Source: Methanomicrobiales archaeon
GTDB taxonomy: Archaea; Halobacteriota; Methanomicrobia; Methanomicrobiales; Methanospirillaceae
Assembly (NCBI GenBank): GCA_017883495.1
Contig: JADGNL010000150.1
Coordinates: 1-12,638, forward strand
Reading direction: 5' to 3'
DNA length: 12,638 bases
Made by a program: the position numbers and the translations under genes. Each line of letters opens with the position of its first letter. Positions within the stretch are counted from its first letter, which is position 1. Positions 1 to 7,372 of the stretch are shown here, in pieces. The notes under the pieces are model-generated. The model was not told the origin of the DNA. It made no database searches and worked only from the letters and a program-made list of their open reading frames with translations.

Positions 1-771
1 CCGCCAGTGCCGCAAGGGCGGGAGTTTCGTGTTCAGCAGGGCCGAGCAGCGGGGACGCGGCGCCCGGCGCAGGCACCGTTCGGCCGTCACCGGGGCTGCG
101 TTCGGGATCAGTTCGCGGGCGAAGCCGTACCACGAGACCGTCCCCTCGTTCGTCAGGTGGTAGACGCCGACCGGCGCGCGAGCGACCCCGGGAAGGCGTG
201 CGGCGAGGTCGGGGAGATACGTGAACCGGCTCCACTCGTCGCGGATCACGGGCACGATGGGCTTGATAAGCGAACGCGTCAGCATCTGCGAGGCGAAGTC
301 GTTCTCGCCCGGCCCGAAGAGCCGGCTCGTCCGGACGATCCGCCAGTCGCCGCCCGCGGCGCGGACGCGGGCCTCGCCGAGCGCCTTGGAGCGGCCGTAC
401 GCGTTGGCGGGCGCGGGCTCGTCCGATTCGACGTGGCCGTCCTCTCCGCCGGAGAAGACGTAGTCGGTCGAGAGGTGGACGAGGGTGGCGCCGACGGCGG
501 CGCAGGCGGCAGCGACGTTTCCCGCCCCCTCGCCGTTCACGGCCATGGCCCTATCGGGGTCGTCCTCGCAGGCGTCGACGTCGGTGAACGCGGCGCAGTT
601 GTACACGAGCGATGGGCGAAGGGGGCCGATTGCGGACGAGACGGCCCCGGCGTCGGTGATCTCGAGCTCGTGCCCGACCTTCACCGCGTCCGGGTACACT
701 CGACAGAGCGCCCGACCGAGCCGGCCCGTGGCGCCGAGGATTAGGACCGGGCCTTCAGGGGCTGCCACCAT
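1..771 (-). CDS. rfbD: dTDP-4-dehydrorhamnose reductase (RmlD), 3' end cut by window edge
   Basis: An open frame on the minus strand runs from an ATG at 771 to base 1 without a stop, giving 257 residues; the family is usually 280-300, so only the C-terminus is missing. The product reduces dTDP-4-keto-L-rhamnose to dTDP-L-rhamnose with NAD(P)H, in the cytoplasm. Visible landmarks are the Rossmann motif GATGRLG (residues 13-19), YNCAAFTDVDACE (57-69), the HLSTDYVFSG block (99-108) and the SDR catalytic pair Y125xxxK129 in YGRSK, followed by RTSRLFGPGENDF. The start overlaps the end of rfbB by 31 bp, implying translational coupling; the next start candidate is a GTG at 768. No good ribosome site is visible. 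The frame and family are clear; the exact start is less certain. Confidence 0.93.
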   Translation of the reverse strand, partial: MVAAPEGPVLILGATGRLGRALCRVYPDAVKVGHELEITDAGAVSSAIGPLRPSLVYNCAAFTDVDACEDDPDRAMAVNGEGAGNVAAACAAVGATLVHLSTDYVFSGGEDGHVESDEPAPANAYGRSKALGEARVRAAGGDWRIVRTSRLFGPGENDFASQMLTRSLIKPIVPVIRDEWSRFTYLPDLAARLPGVARAPVGVYHLTNEGTVSWYGFARELIPNAAPVTAERCLRRAPRPRCSALLNTKLPPLRHWR

Positions 772-1703
772 GCCGTGTTTGTCCGGTACCAGTCGACGGT
801 CGCGGCGAGGGCCTCCTCGAAAGTGAACGCGGGCGCCCACCCGAGCGAGCGGAGCTTGGAGCAGTCGATCGCGTACCGGAAGTCGTGGCCCTTGCGGTCC
901 CCGACGTGCTCGACCGAGGACGCGTCTTTCCCGAGCAGGGCGAGGAGGGCGTCCGTGATCTCCAGGTTCGTCTTCTCGACGCCCGAGCCAATGTTGTAGA
1001 CCTCGCCGGGGGTTCCGCGCCCGAGTACGAAGTCGACGGCGCGGCAGTGGTCGAGGACGTAGATCCACTCGCGCACGTTCGTGCCGCTCCCATAGATCGG
1101 CACCTTCCTCCCCTCGAGCAGGTTCGTGACGAAGAGGGGGATCAGCTTCTCGGGGAACTGGTACGGCCCGTAGTTGTTCGAGCAGCGGGTCACCATCACG
1201 GGGAGATTGTGGGTCGTGTGGTACGCGAGCGCGAGCAAATCCGAGCCGGCCTTCGAGGCCGAGTACGGCGAGGAAGGCCGGAGTGGGTCGGTCTCGCGGA
1301 AGGCGCCCTCTTTGATCGAGCCGTAGACCTCGTCGGTCGAGACGTGGACGAACCGGTCCACGCCGGCCCGCCTCGCGGCCTCGAGGAGGGTGAAGGTGCC
1401 CATCACGTTCGTCGAGACGAACGCGCCGGGGTCCGCGATCGACCGGTCCACGTGGCTCTCGGCCGCGAAGTGGACGACGGCGTCGACCTCCTCCATCAGC
1501 TGACCCACGAGGGCCGCGTCGCGGATGTCGCCGCGGACGAAGAGGTACCGGGGGTCCGTCGCGAGGTCCGCGAGGTTCGCGGGATTGCCCGCGTACGTCA
1601 GGGCGTCCAGGTTGACGACCGAGCGGTCGGAGTGAAGCGCGAGCTGGTCGCGCACGAAGTTCGCGCCGATGAAGCCGGAGCCGCCGGTGACGAGGAGACG
1701 CAC
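741..1703 (-). CDS. rfbB: dTDP-glucose 4,6-dehydratase (RmlB)
   Basis: The 320-residue product is an extended short-chain dehydrogenase that oxidises, dehydrates and re-reduces dTDP-glucose to dTDP-4-keto-6-deoxyglucose using bound NAD+. The N-terminal GGSGFIG (7-13) is the NAD motif, with NLDALTYAGN (31-40) downstream as in RmlB proteins. Catalytic residues are visible as STDEVYG (122-128; T123, D124, E125) and Y147xxxK151. RCSNNYGPYQFPEKLIP (173-189) and REWIYVLDHCRA (211-222) are RmlB hallmarks. The start is a GTG at 1703, four bases after the rmlC-like stop; the overlapping GGGTGAG makes a reasonable archaeal ribosome site. Length is slightly shorter than bacterial enzymes (about 350) but complete. 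It supplies activated deoxysugar for glycans or surface-layer glycosylation together with its two neighbours. Confidence 0.96.
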   Translation of the reverse strand: MRLLVTGGSGFIGANFVRDQLALHSDRSVVNLDALTYAGNPANLADLATDPRYLFVRGDIRDAALVGQLMEEVDAVVHFAAESHVDRSIADPGAFVSTNVMGTFTLLEAARRAGVDRFVHVSTDEVYGSIKEGAFRETDPLRPSSPYSASKAGSDLLALAYHTTHNLPVMVTRCSNNYGPYQFPEKLIPLFVTNLLEGRKVPIYGSGTNVREWIYVLDHCRAVDFVLGRGTPGEVYNIGSGVEKTNLEITDALLALLGKDASSVEHVGDRKGHDFRYAIDCSKLRSLGWAPAFTFEEALAATVDWYRTNTAWWQPLKARS

Positions 1704-1707
1704 GGAC

Positions 1708-2184
1708 TCACCCGTGCTTGAGGCCCGGCAGCAGGCCCCAGTCGTACGGTATCTCGGGGCTGTCGGGCGGGAGCCGGAACTCGTCGGGCTCCTCGCGGTT
1801 GAAGGGCAGGTTCGGGACCGAGACGAAGAACGCGGTCTCGTCCCCGATCGCCTTGAACCCGTGGTAGACGCCGGGCGGGACCGTGACGAGCGCGGGGTTC
1901 TTCTCCCCGATGAAGAGCTCCATCAGGTTCCCCTTCGTGGGCGACTCCTCGCGGGCGTCGTAGAGCGCGACCTTCATCATCCCGTGGACGCAGGTGAAGT
2001 TGTCGGTCTGCTTCCGGTGGTAGTGCCAGGCCTTGACCACGTGGGGGTACGCGGTGGTCATGTAGACCTGGCCGAAGGTCGAGAAGTGCGGATCGTCGCA
2101 GCGGAGGATCTCCATCAGCCAGCCGCGCTCGTCCGGGATCACCCGGAGCGGCGTGATGATCACCCCGTCGATCGTCGTGCCCAT
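1708..2184 (-). CDS. rfbC: RmlC-like dTDP-4-dehydrorhamnose 3,5-epimerase family cupin
   Basis: This 158-residue cupin is first in the minus-strand sugar operon. By context it should epimerise dTDP-4-keto-6-deoxyglucose at C3 and/or C5 before RmlD reduction. The HxH segment VKAWHYHRKQTD (50-61) sits where RmlC proteins have their catalytic histidine, PPGVYHGF (103-110) corresponds to the family's P.G.AHGF block, and IPYDW (145-149) ends the barrel. The strand where canonical RmlC carries the tyrosine general acid (the Yk.tdyY region) reads AFFVSVPNLPFN with no tyrosine, and the protein is shorter than the usual 180. It may therefore be a single-position epimerase or a divergent relative. The start is an ATG at 2184 with a weak ribosome site. 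The shared TATA-like element at 2229-2238 would give a leader of about 25 nt. Confidence 0.85.
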   Translation of the reverse strand: MGTTIDGVIITPLRVIPDERGWLMEILRCDDPHFSTFGQVYMTTAYPHVVKAWHYHRKQTDNFTCVHGMMKVALYDAREESPTKGNLMELFIGEKNPALVTVPPGVYHGFKAIGDETAFFVSVPNLPFNREEPDEFRLPPDSPEIPYDWGLLPGLKHG

Positions 2185-2228
2185 GGGGATCAGATTCGCC
2201 GCCGGGCGTATTAAGGCCCGATCCCTAT

Positions 2229-2238
2229 CTATTTATAG
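2229..2238. promoter_or_regulatory. AT-rich divergent promoter element (TATA-like on both strands)
   Basis: On the minus strand this reads CTATAAATAG, a good archaeal TATA box about 45 bp upstream of the rmlC-like ATG, placing transcription start near 2208. On the plus strand the same bases read CTATTTATAG, with TTTATAG as a usable TATA box placing transcription start near 2260, about 18 nt before the GTG of the citramalate synthase gene. It is the main AT-rich block in the 94 bp between the two genes. Placement relative to both starts is direct observation; promoter function is inferred. Confidence 0.55.
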
Positions 2239-2278
2239 CGCGCGGACCGACCTGTCCCCATGGACTTTACCCCCATGC

Positions 2279-3763
2279 GTGAATGTTTTATTCGCCGATA
2301 ATCTGCGCTTCTTCGATACGACGCTCCGCGACGGCGAACAGACGCCCGGCGTGTCCCTCGCCCCCGACCAGAAACTCGAGATCGCCCGTATGCTCGCAGA
2401 GGTGGGTGTCGACGTGATCGAGGCCGGCTCCGCGGCCGCCTCCGAGGGCGAGCGCGAGGGGATCCGGCTCGTCGCGGAGGCCGTCCTCGGCCCCGAGGTC
2501 TGCTGCTACGTCCGCGCGCTCCCCGTCGACATCGACTGGGCCGCGGACGCGGGCGCCGACTCGGTCCACCTGGTCGTGCCCGTCTCGGACCTCCACATCG
2601 AGAAGAAGCTGAGGAAGGATCGGGCCGCCGTCTGCCGTATGGCGTTTGCCGCGATCGAGCACGCGAAGGAGCGGGGCCTGATCGTCGAGCTCTCGGGGGA
2701 GGACGCGAGCCGGGCCGACCAGGCCTTCGTGGCCAACCTCTTCGGCGAGGGGGTCGAGCGCGGCGCGGACCGGCTCTGCTTCTGCGACACGGTCGGCCTC
2801 CTGACGCCCGAGCGTGCGCGGGAGGTCGTGCCGCCGCTCGCCGCGCTCGCCCCGCTCTCGATCCACTGCCACGACGACCTCGGCTTTGCGCTCGCGACCA
2901 CGGTGGCCGCGCTCCAGTCCGGGGCCACGTGCGCCCACGCGACCGTGAACGGCCTCGGCGAGCGTGCGGGGAACACGGCCTTCGAGGCGCTGGTGATGGC
3001 CCTCGAGACCCTGTACGGCTACCGCACGGGGATCGCGACGAGGAAGCTCTACCCGCTCTCGGCCATGGTCTCGCGCCTGACGAAGGTGCCGCTCGCGACC
3101 CAGGCCCCGGTCGTGGGCGAGATGGCCTTCACCCACGAGTCGGGGATCCACGCGCACGGCGTCCTCCGCGAGGCCTCGACGTACGAGTCGCTGCGGCCGG
3201 AGGTCGTGGGGCGCTCGCGCCGGATCCTGCTCGGCAAGCACACGGGCACGGCCGCGGTCGAGGCCGCGCTGGCCGAGCGCGGGTACCGGCCGGATGAGGC
3301 CCGACTCGCCGAGATCGTGCGGCGGATCAAGGCCCTCGGCGACGAGGGCAAGCGCGTGACCGACGCGGACCTGCTCGCGATCGCCGAGGCCGTGCTCGCG
3401 ATCGAGTGCACGCCGGTCCTCTCGCTCCGGCAGTTCACGGTCGTCTCGGGCTCGAACGCGATCCCGACCGCGTCCGTGACCATCCGCGTGAACGGCGAGG
3501 AGATCACGAGCGCATCGACCGGCACTGGCCCTGTGGACGCCGCGATCGAGGCCCTGCGTCGCTCGGTCCAGGCCGTGGGCGAGATCGAGTTGCTCGAATA
3601 CCACGTGGACGCGATCTCGGGCGGAACCGACGCGCTCGTGGATGTAACGGTTAAGATGGCCAAAGACGGAAAGATAATCACAAGTCGCGGTGCCCGAACG
3701 GACATCATCACGGCCTCGGTCGAGGCCGTGGTCGCGGGCATGAACCGGCTGCTGAGGGATTGA
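2279..3763 (+). CDS. cimA: (R)-citramalate synthase / 2-isopropylmalate synthase family (probably CimA)
   Basis: The 494-residue enzyme condenses acetyl-CoA with a 2-oxoacid. A TIM barrel begins with FFDTTLRDGEQTPG (11-24; R17, D18, E20) and carries the metal-binding HxH in SIHCHDD (194-200; H196, H198) and NGLGERAGN (224-232). The flexible SGIHAHG (288-294) and RRILLGKHTG (314-323) lead into a C-terminal LeuA allosteric/dimer domain (about 360-494) with GPVDAAIEAL. The archaeal phrases VRALPVDID and DSVHLVVP, together with an operon with acetohydroxyacid synthase, resemble the Methanocaldococcus citramalate synthase, so a role in isoleucine synthesis from pyruvate is favoured; isopropylmalate synthase remains possible. 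The frame is open upstream to 2153, but that runs into the divergent gene and its promoter. The GTG at 2279 is the only sensible start between the TATA box and the catalytic motif. One base separates its stop from ilvB. Confidence 0.92.
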   Translation: MNVLFADNLRFFDTTLRDGEQTPGVSLAPDQKLEIARMLAEVGVDVIEAGSAAASEGEREGIRLVAEAVLGPEVCCYVRALPVDIDWAADAGADSVHLVVPVSDLHIEKKLRKDRAAVCRMAFAAIEHAKERGLIVELSGEDASRADQAFVANLFGEGVERGADRLCFCDTVGLLTPERAREVVPPLAALAPLSIHCHDDLGFALATTVAALQSGATCAHATVNGLGERAGNTAFEALVMALETLYGYRTGIATRKLYPLSAMVSRLTKVPLATQAPVVGEMAFTHESGIHAHGVLREASTYESLRPEVVGRSRRILLGKHTGTAAVEAALAERGYRPDEARLAEIVRRIKALGDEGKRVTDADLLAIAEAVLAIECTPVLSLRQFTVVSGSNAIPTASVTIRVNGEEITSASTGTGPVDAAIEALRRSVQAVGEIELLEYHVDAISGGTDALVDVTVKMAKDGKIITSRGARTDIITASVEAVVAGMNRLLRD

Positions 3764-3764
3764 C

Positions 3765-5441
3765 ATGACGACAACCGGCGCAAAAGTGCTGATTGAGGGC
3801 CTCCTCCGCCAGGGAACGAAGACGATCTTCGGCTACCCCGGCGGCGTGGTCCTCCCCATCTACGACGTGCTCTACGACTCTCCGCTCGAGCACATCCTGG
3901 TTCGGCACGAGCAGGCGGCGGCCCACGCGGCCGACGGGTATGCTCGCGCCTCAGGCAAGGTCGGCGTCTGCCTCGCCACCTCCGGACCGGGCGCCTGCAA
4001 CCTGGTCACGGGGATCGCGACCGCGTACATGGACTCGATCCCGCTCGTCGCCCTGACCGGCCAGGTGCCGACCAATCTCCTCGGGAATGACGCCTTCCAG
4101 GAGTCGGACATCTACGGGATCACCATGCCCGTGACCAAGCACAACTACCTGGTCAAGCGCGCGGCCGATCTGCCGCAGGTGATCGCCGAGGCCTTCTACC
4201 TCGCCTCGACGGGCCGGCCCGGGCCCGTGCTCATCGACCTGCCGAAAGACGTCTCCACGGGCGAACTCCCCGACGACATCGCGTTCCCCGAGACCGTCAG
4301 CCTCCGGGGGTACCAGCCGACGGTCCGGGGCCACCCGCGCCAGATCGAGAAGGCCGTGGACCTGCTCGTCCGGGCGGAGCGGCCGCTCCTCTACGCCGGC
4401 GGCGGTGTGATCCTTTCAGGGGCCGACAGGGAGCTGACGGCCCTCGCCGAGCGGCTCGGCGCGCCGGTCACGACGACCCTGATGGGCCTCGGCGGGATCT
4501 GCGGCGACCACCCGCTCAACCTGGGTATGCTTGGCATGCACGGGACCGCGTACGCGAACTACGCCGTGACCGAGTGCGATCTGCTCGTCGCGATCGGCGC
4601 CCGGTTCGACGACCGCGTGACCGGGAGGATCGAGACCTTCGCCCCGCACGCGCAGGTGATCCACATCGACATCGACCCGGCCGAGATCGGGAAGAACAAG
4701 CCCGTCGACGTCCCGATCGTCGGGGACGTCAAACACGTCCTCACAGAGATCCTCAACCGCCTGCCCTCGAACCCGAAGACCGAGCGGTGGCTGGCCCGCG
4801 TCAACGGCTGGCGCGCCGCGCACCCGCTCGTGGTCCCCGACAACGGCAGCCTCCACCCCCAGGGCGTGGTCCGGACGCTCTCGGACCTCCTCAATGGGGA
4901 GGGCGTGGTCGTCTCCGAGGTCGGGCAGAACCAGATGTGGGCGGCCCAGCACTTCTGCTTCAAGAAGCCGCGCTCCTGGCTCTCCTCGGGCGGCCTCGGG
5001 ACCATGGGCTACGGCCTGCCGGCCGCGATGGGCGCCTGCTACGCCCGGCCGGGCGAGCAGGTCTTCCTGATCGCCGGCGACGGCTCCCTCCAGATGAACA
5101 TCCAGGAGTTCGGGACGATCGCGCACAACCGGATCCCGGTCCGCGTGGTCGTGCTGAACAACCGCTACCTCGGCATGGTCCGGCAGTGGCAGGAGCTCTT
5201 CTTCGACAAGCGCTACTCGTACACGGAGCTCCCGCCCGTCGACTTCGTCGGGATCGCGAACGCCTACGGGATCGACGGCGTGCGCGTGAACGACCCCGCG
5301 GAGGTCCGGCCGGCCCTCGAGGCCGCGCGCGACCATGACGGCCCGTTCGTGGTCGACGTCCGGATCGAGCGCGAGGAGAACGTCTTCCCCATGGTTCCGG
5401 CCGGGGCCGCGATCAACGAGATGATCGGGGGCCACGAATGA
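3765..5441 (+). CDS. ilvB: Acetohydroxyacid (acetolactate) synthase large, catalytic subunit
   Basis: This 558-residue thiamine-diphosphate enzyme joins two pyruvates (valine, leucine) or pyruvate plus 2-oxobutyrate (isoleucine). The three domains are in order. The Pyr domain has FGYPGGVVLPIYD (22-34), the catalytic glutamate E49 in RHEQAAAHAADGYAR, and SGPGACN. The central FAD-type domain contains GARFDDRVTG (278-287). The C-terminal PP domain has the ThDP/Mg motif GDGSLQMN...NN (438 to 466), and the QW pair (474-475) typical of AHAS follows. Length matches the family. The ATG at 3765 lies one base after the cimA stop, with GAGGGAT just upstream as ribosome site. Its last four bases overlap the ilvN start (ATGA), so the two subunits are translationally coupled. 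Confidence 0.97.
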   Translation: MTTTGAKVLIEGLLRQGTKTIFGYPGGVVLPIYDVLYDSPLEHILVRHEQAAAHAADGYARASGKVGVCLATSGPGACNLVTGIATAYMDSIPLVALTGQVPTNLLGNDAFQESDIYGITMPVTKHNYLVKRAADLPQVIAEAFYLASTGRPGPVLIDLPKDVSTGELPDDIAFPETVSLRGYQPTVRGHPRQIEKAVDLLVRAERPLLYAGGGVILSGADRELTALAERLGAPVTTTLMGLGGICGDHPLNLGMLGMHGTAYANYAVTECDLLVAIGARFDDRVTGRIETFAPHAQVIHIDIDPAEIGKNKPVDVPIVGDVKHVLTEILNRLPSNPKTERWLARVNGWRAAHPLVVPDNGSLHPQGVVRTLSDLLNGEGVVVSEVGQNQMWAAQHFCFKKPRSWLSSGGLGTMGYGLPAAMGACYARPGEQVFLIAGDGSLQMNIQEFGTIAHNRIPVRVVVLNNRYLGMVRQWQELFFDKRYSYTELPPVDFVGIANAYGIDGVRVNDPAEVRPALEAARDHDGPFVVDVRIEREENVFPMVPAGAAINEMIGGHE

Positions 5442-5941
5442 AGCGGCACACGCTCTCGGTCCTGGTCGAGAACAAGGCCGGCGTCCTCTCGCGGGTCACG
5501 GGGCTCTTCAGCCGCCGGGGCTTCAACATCGAGTCCCTCGCTGTCGGCCCGTCCGAGGAGGACGGGACGAGCCGGATCACGCTCGTCGTCTGCGGCGACG
5601 ACCGCGAGGTCGAGCAGGTGATCAAGCAGCTCAACAAGCTGATCGACGTGATCAAGGTCTCGGACCTGACCGGGCGCGAACGGGTCGAGCGCGAGCTCGC
5701 CCTGATCAAGGTAGCGGCCGAGCCGGGCGAGGCCCGGGCCGGCGTGATGCAGATCGCGACCATCTTCCGCGCCCACATCATCGATGTCGGGGGCAAGACG
5801 GTCACGCTCCAGGTGACCGGCGACTCCGATAAGATCGACGCCCTCGAGGGGCTGCTCCGGCCCTACGGGGTCCGCGAGCTCTACCGGACGGGCCGGATCG
5901 CGGTCCTCCGCGGCCAGAAGACCGTGCGGAGCGAGAAGTAA
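5438..5941 (+). CDS. ilvN: Acetohydroxyacid synthase small, regulatory subunit
   Basis: The 167-residue regulatory subunit activates IlvB and confers feedback control by branched-chain amino acids. The N-terminal ACT domain (about 4-76) has the characteristic LSVLVENKAGVLSRVTGLFS and FNIESLAVGP. The C-terminal AHAS_S domain (about 84-160) contains LALIKVAAE and VTGDSDKIDALEGLLRPYG. Length matches the short archaeal and bacterial forms (160-170). The ATG overlaps the ilvB stop in an ATGA arrangement. Ketol-acid reductoisomerase (ilvC), which often follows ilvN, is not here; the next gene is cysteine-tRNA related, and a T run follows the stop, so the operon appears to end. Confidence 0.96.
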   Translation: MKRHTLSVLVENKAGVLSRVTGLFSRRGFNIESLAVGPSEEDGTSRITLVVCGDDREVEQVIKQLNKLIDVIKVSDLTGRERVERELALIKVAAEPGEARAGVMQIATIFRAHIIDVGGKTVTLQVTGDSDKIDALEGLLRPYGVRELYRTGRIAVLRGQKTVRSEK

Positions 5942-5948
5942 CCTTTTT
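5942..5948 (+). terminator. Short T-run terminator candidate after ilvN
   Basis: CCTTTTT directly follows the ilvN stop. Archaeal RNA polymerase can terminate at U-rich tracts without a hairpin. This is a short tract (five T), so it is weak evidence, but it is the only T run in the 66 bp between ilvN and the next gene. Confidence 0.35.
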
Positions 5949-5965
5949 CAGACGGACTCGCGCAA

Positions 5966-5973
5966 GGGATAAG
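5966..5973 (+). promoter_or_regulatory. Weak TATA-like element upstream of SepCysS
   Basis: GGGATAAG lies about 40 bp before the ATG at 6008, predicting a transcription start near 5996 and a very short leader. GGGAG at 5997-6001 is spaced six bases from the ATG and is a plausible ribosome site. The TATA match is poor, so read-through from ilvN is also possible. Confidence 0.3.
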
Positions 5974-6007
5974 TCGCTTCGTCCCCTACGACGGACGGGA
6001 GTTTGGC

Positions 6008-7372
6008 ATGGACATCCGGATCCAGAAGATCATCGAGGGGCTCTTCTGCCTCGAGGACCTGCGCGAGATCTACCGCGGGGCGCTGCCGACGGCCCTCTCG
6101 CCCGAGGAGGAGGTCGCCTTCGGCGCGAAGTTCGACGAGCTCGAGCGGATCGTCGACGAGATCCGCACGGGCACGGGCCATCCGCGCGTGACCCGCATCG
6201 CGGAGACGATCGAACTCCGCCTGCGCGAGGAGGCCGCGATCAACATTCAGCCGATCCAGGCCGCCGGCCGGCTCACGCCCGAGGCGAGGAAGGCGCTGAC
6301 GGTCTGGGGCGACGGCTACTCGGTCTGCGACGCCTGCCGCAAGCCCTTCCGCCTCGACAAGATCTGCAAGCCCCCGATCGCCACGTTCCACGAGGAGCTC
6401 GCCGCGTTCGTCGGCATGGACCAGGCCCGCGTGGTCCCCGGGGCCCGGCGCGGGTTCCAGGCCGTCGCCTCGTCCCTCGTGCAGAAGGGCGACTGGGTTC
6501 TCCTCTCGGCCCTCGGCCACTACACCGAGTACCTCGCGGTCGAGCAGGCCGGCGGAGTCGTGCACGAGATCCCCGCGAACGATGCGCGGGTCGTCACGGC
6601 CGACGCGGCGGCGGAGCGGCTCGAGGCCCTGGTCCGGGAGATCGGGACGCCCCCCGCGCTTGTGATGTGCGACCACTTCGACTACCAGAACGCGAACGAG
6701 CACGAGGTGGCGGGGATTGCGAAGCTCGCGCACCAGTACGACGCGCCGTTCCTGTACAACGGGGCGTACACGGTCGGCGTGATGCCCGTCGACGGGAAGG
6801 GGCTCGGCGCGGACTTCGTGGTCGGCTCCGGGCACAAGTCCATGGCCTCGCCCGCGCCCTCGGGCGTGCTCGCGACGACCGACGAGTACGCGGACCGCGT
6901 CTTCCGCACCACCGAGATCGAGGGCGACCTGACCGGCCGCCGCTTCGGGGTCAAGGAGGTCGAGATGCTCGGCTGCACGCTCATGGGCGGAACCCTGGTG
7001 GCGATGATGGCCTCGTTCCCGCACGTGCGGGAGCGGACGCAGCATTGGGACGACGAGGTCCGCAAATCGAACTTCTTCATCGACCGCCTCCTCGCGATCG
7101 AGGGGTCGGCCTGCATCTCCGAGTACCCACGCAAGCACGCGCTCTCCAAGGTCGACACCACCGGGTCGTTCGATACGGTCGCGAAGACCCACAAGCGCAA
7201 GGGCTACTTCCTCTCGGACGAGCTCTCGAAGCGCGGGATCGTGGGCGAGTTCGCCGGCGCCACGCGGGCCTGGAAGCTCTCGACGTACGGCCTCTCCTGG
7301 CGGCGCGTGGAGTACCTCGCCGACGCCTTCGACGAGGTCGCCGAGAAGTACGGCCTGGTCGTTCGGCGATGA
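6008..7372 (+). CDS. pscS: Sep-tRNA:Cys-tRNA synthase (SepCysS) with N-terminal SepCysE-like domain
   Basis: The 454-residue PLP enzyme converts O-phosphoseryl-tRNA(Cys), made by SepRS, to Cys-tRNA(Cys); this is the methanogen route to cysteine. The catalytic part (about 80-454) begins INIQPIQAAGRLTPEAR. It shows the persulfide cysteines C107 and C110 in GYSVCDACRKPF, the PLP lysine K277 in VVGSGHKSMASPAPSG, and C323 in MLGCTLMGG as the likely third active-site cysteine. Class I methanogen SepCysS is about 380-400 residues. The extra helical, acidic first ~78 residues match what is known of the SepCysE module, a separate scaffold protein in some methanogens and an N-terminal fusion in others. 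The ATG has a GGGAG site six bases upstream. Its stop overlaps the thiI ATG by four bases. The family call is firm; the identity of the N-terminal domain is inferred from position, length and recalled literature. Confidence 0.94.
   Translation: MDIRIQKIIEGLFCLEDLREIYRGALPTALSPEEEVAFGAKFDELERIVDEIRTGTGHPRVTRIAETIELRLREEAAINIQPIQAAGRLTPEARKALTVWGDGYSVCDACRKPFRLDKICKPPIATFHEELAAFVGMDQARVVPGARRGFQAVASSLVQKGDWVLLSALGHYTEYLAVEQAGGVVHEIPANDARVVTADAAAERLEALVREIGTPPALVMCDHFDYQNANEHEVAGIAKLAHQYDAPFLYNGAYTVGVMPVDGKGLGADFVVGSGHKSMASPAPSGVLATTDEYADRVFRTTEIEGDLTGRRFGVKEVEMLGCTLMGGTLVAMMASFPHVRERTQHWDDEVRKSNFFIDRLLAIEGSACISEYPRKHALSKVDTTGSFDTVAKTHKRKGYFLSDELSKRGIVGEFAGATRAWKLSTYGLSWRRVEYLADAFDEVAEKYGLVVRR

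Noticed and set aside
7..744. 245-residue plus-strand open frame at the left end
   Set aside because: The minus strand here encodes RmlD with the Rossmann and YxxxK motifs intact; the plus-strand frame has no recognisable content.
2229..2238. CTATTTATAG as a perfect palindromic operator
   Set aside because: Its reverse complement is CTATAAATAG, so the centre does not match; it is a TATA-like element on both strands but not a true palindrome.
2153..2278. N-terminal extension of the citramalate synthase frame back to an ATG at 2153
   Set aside because: It would run through the divergent promoter and into the rmlC-like gene, and it adds residues that family members lack.
2288..3766. 492-residue open frame opposite the citramalate synthase gene
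   Set aside because: It lies fully antisense to a gene with clear catalytic motifs, its translation is dominated by Arg, Asp, His and Gly, and it has no recognisable domain; this is a typical high-G+C shadow.
4416..5435. 339-residue minus-strand open frame opposite ilvB
   Set aside because: It is antisense to the FAD and PP domains of ilvB and its translation is low-complexity Val/Asp/Arg/His-rich.
5948..7192. 414-residue minus-strand open frame opposite SepCysS
   Set aside because: It is a shadow of a firmly identified PLP enzyme, with compositional bias and no family features.
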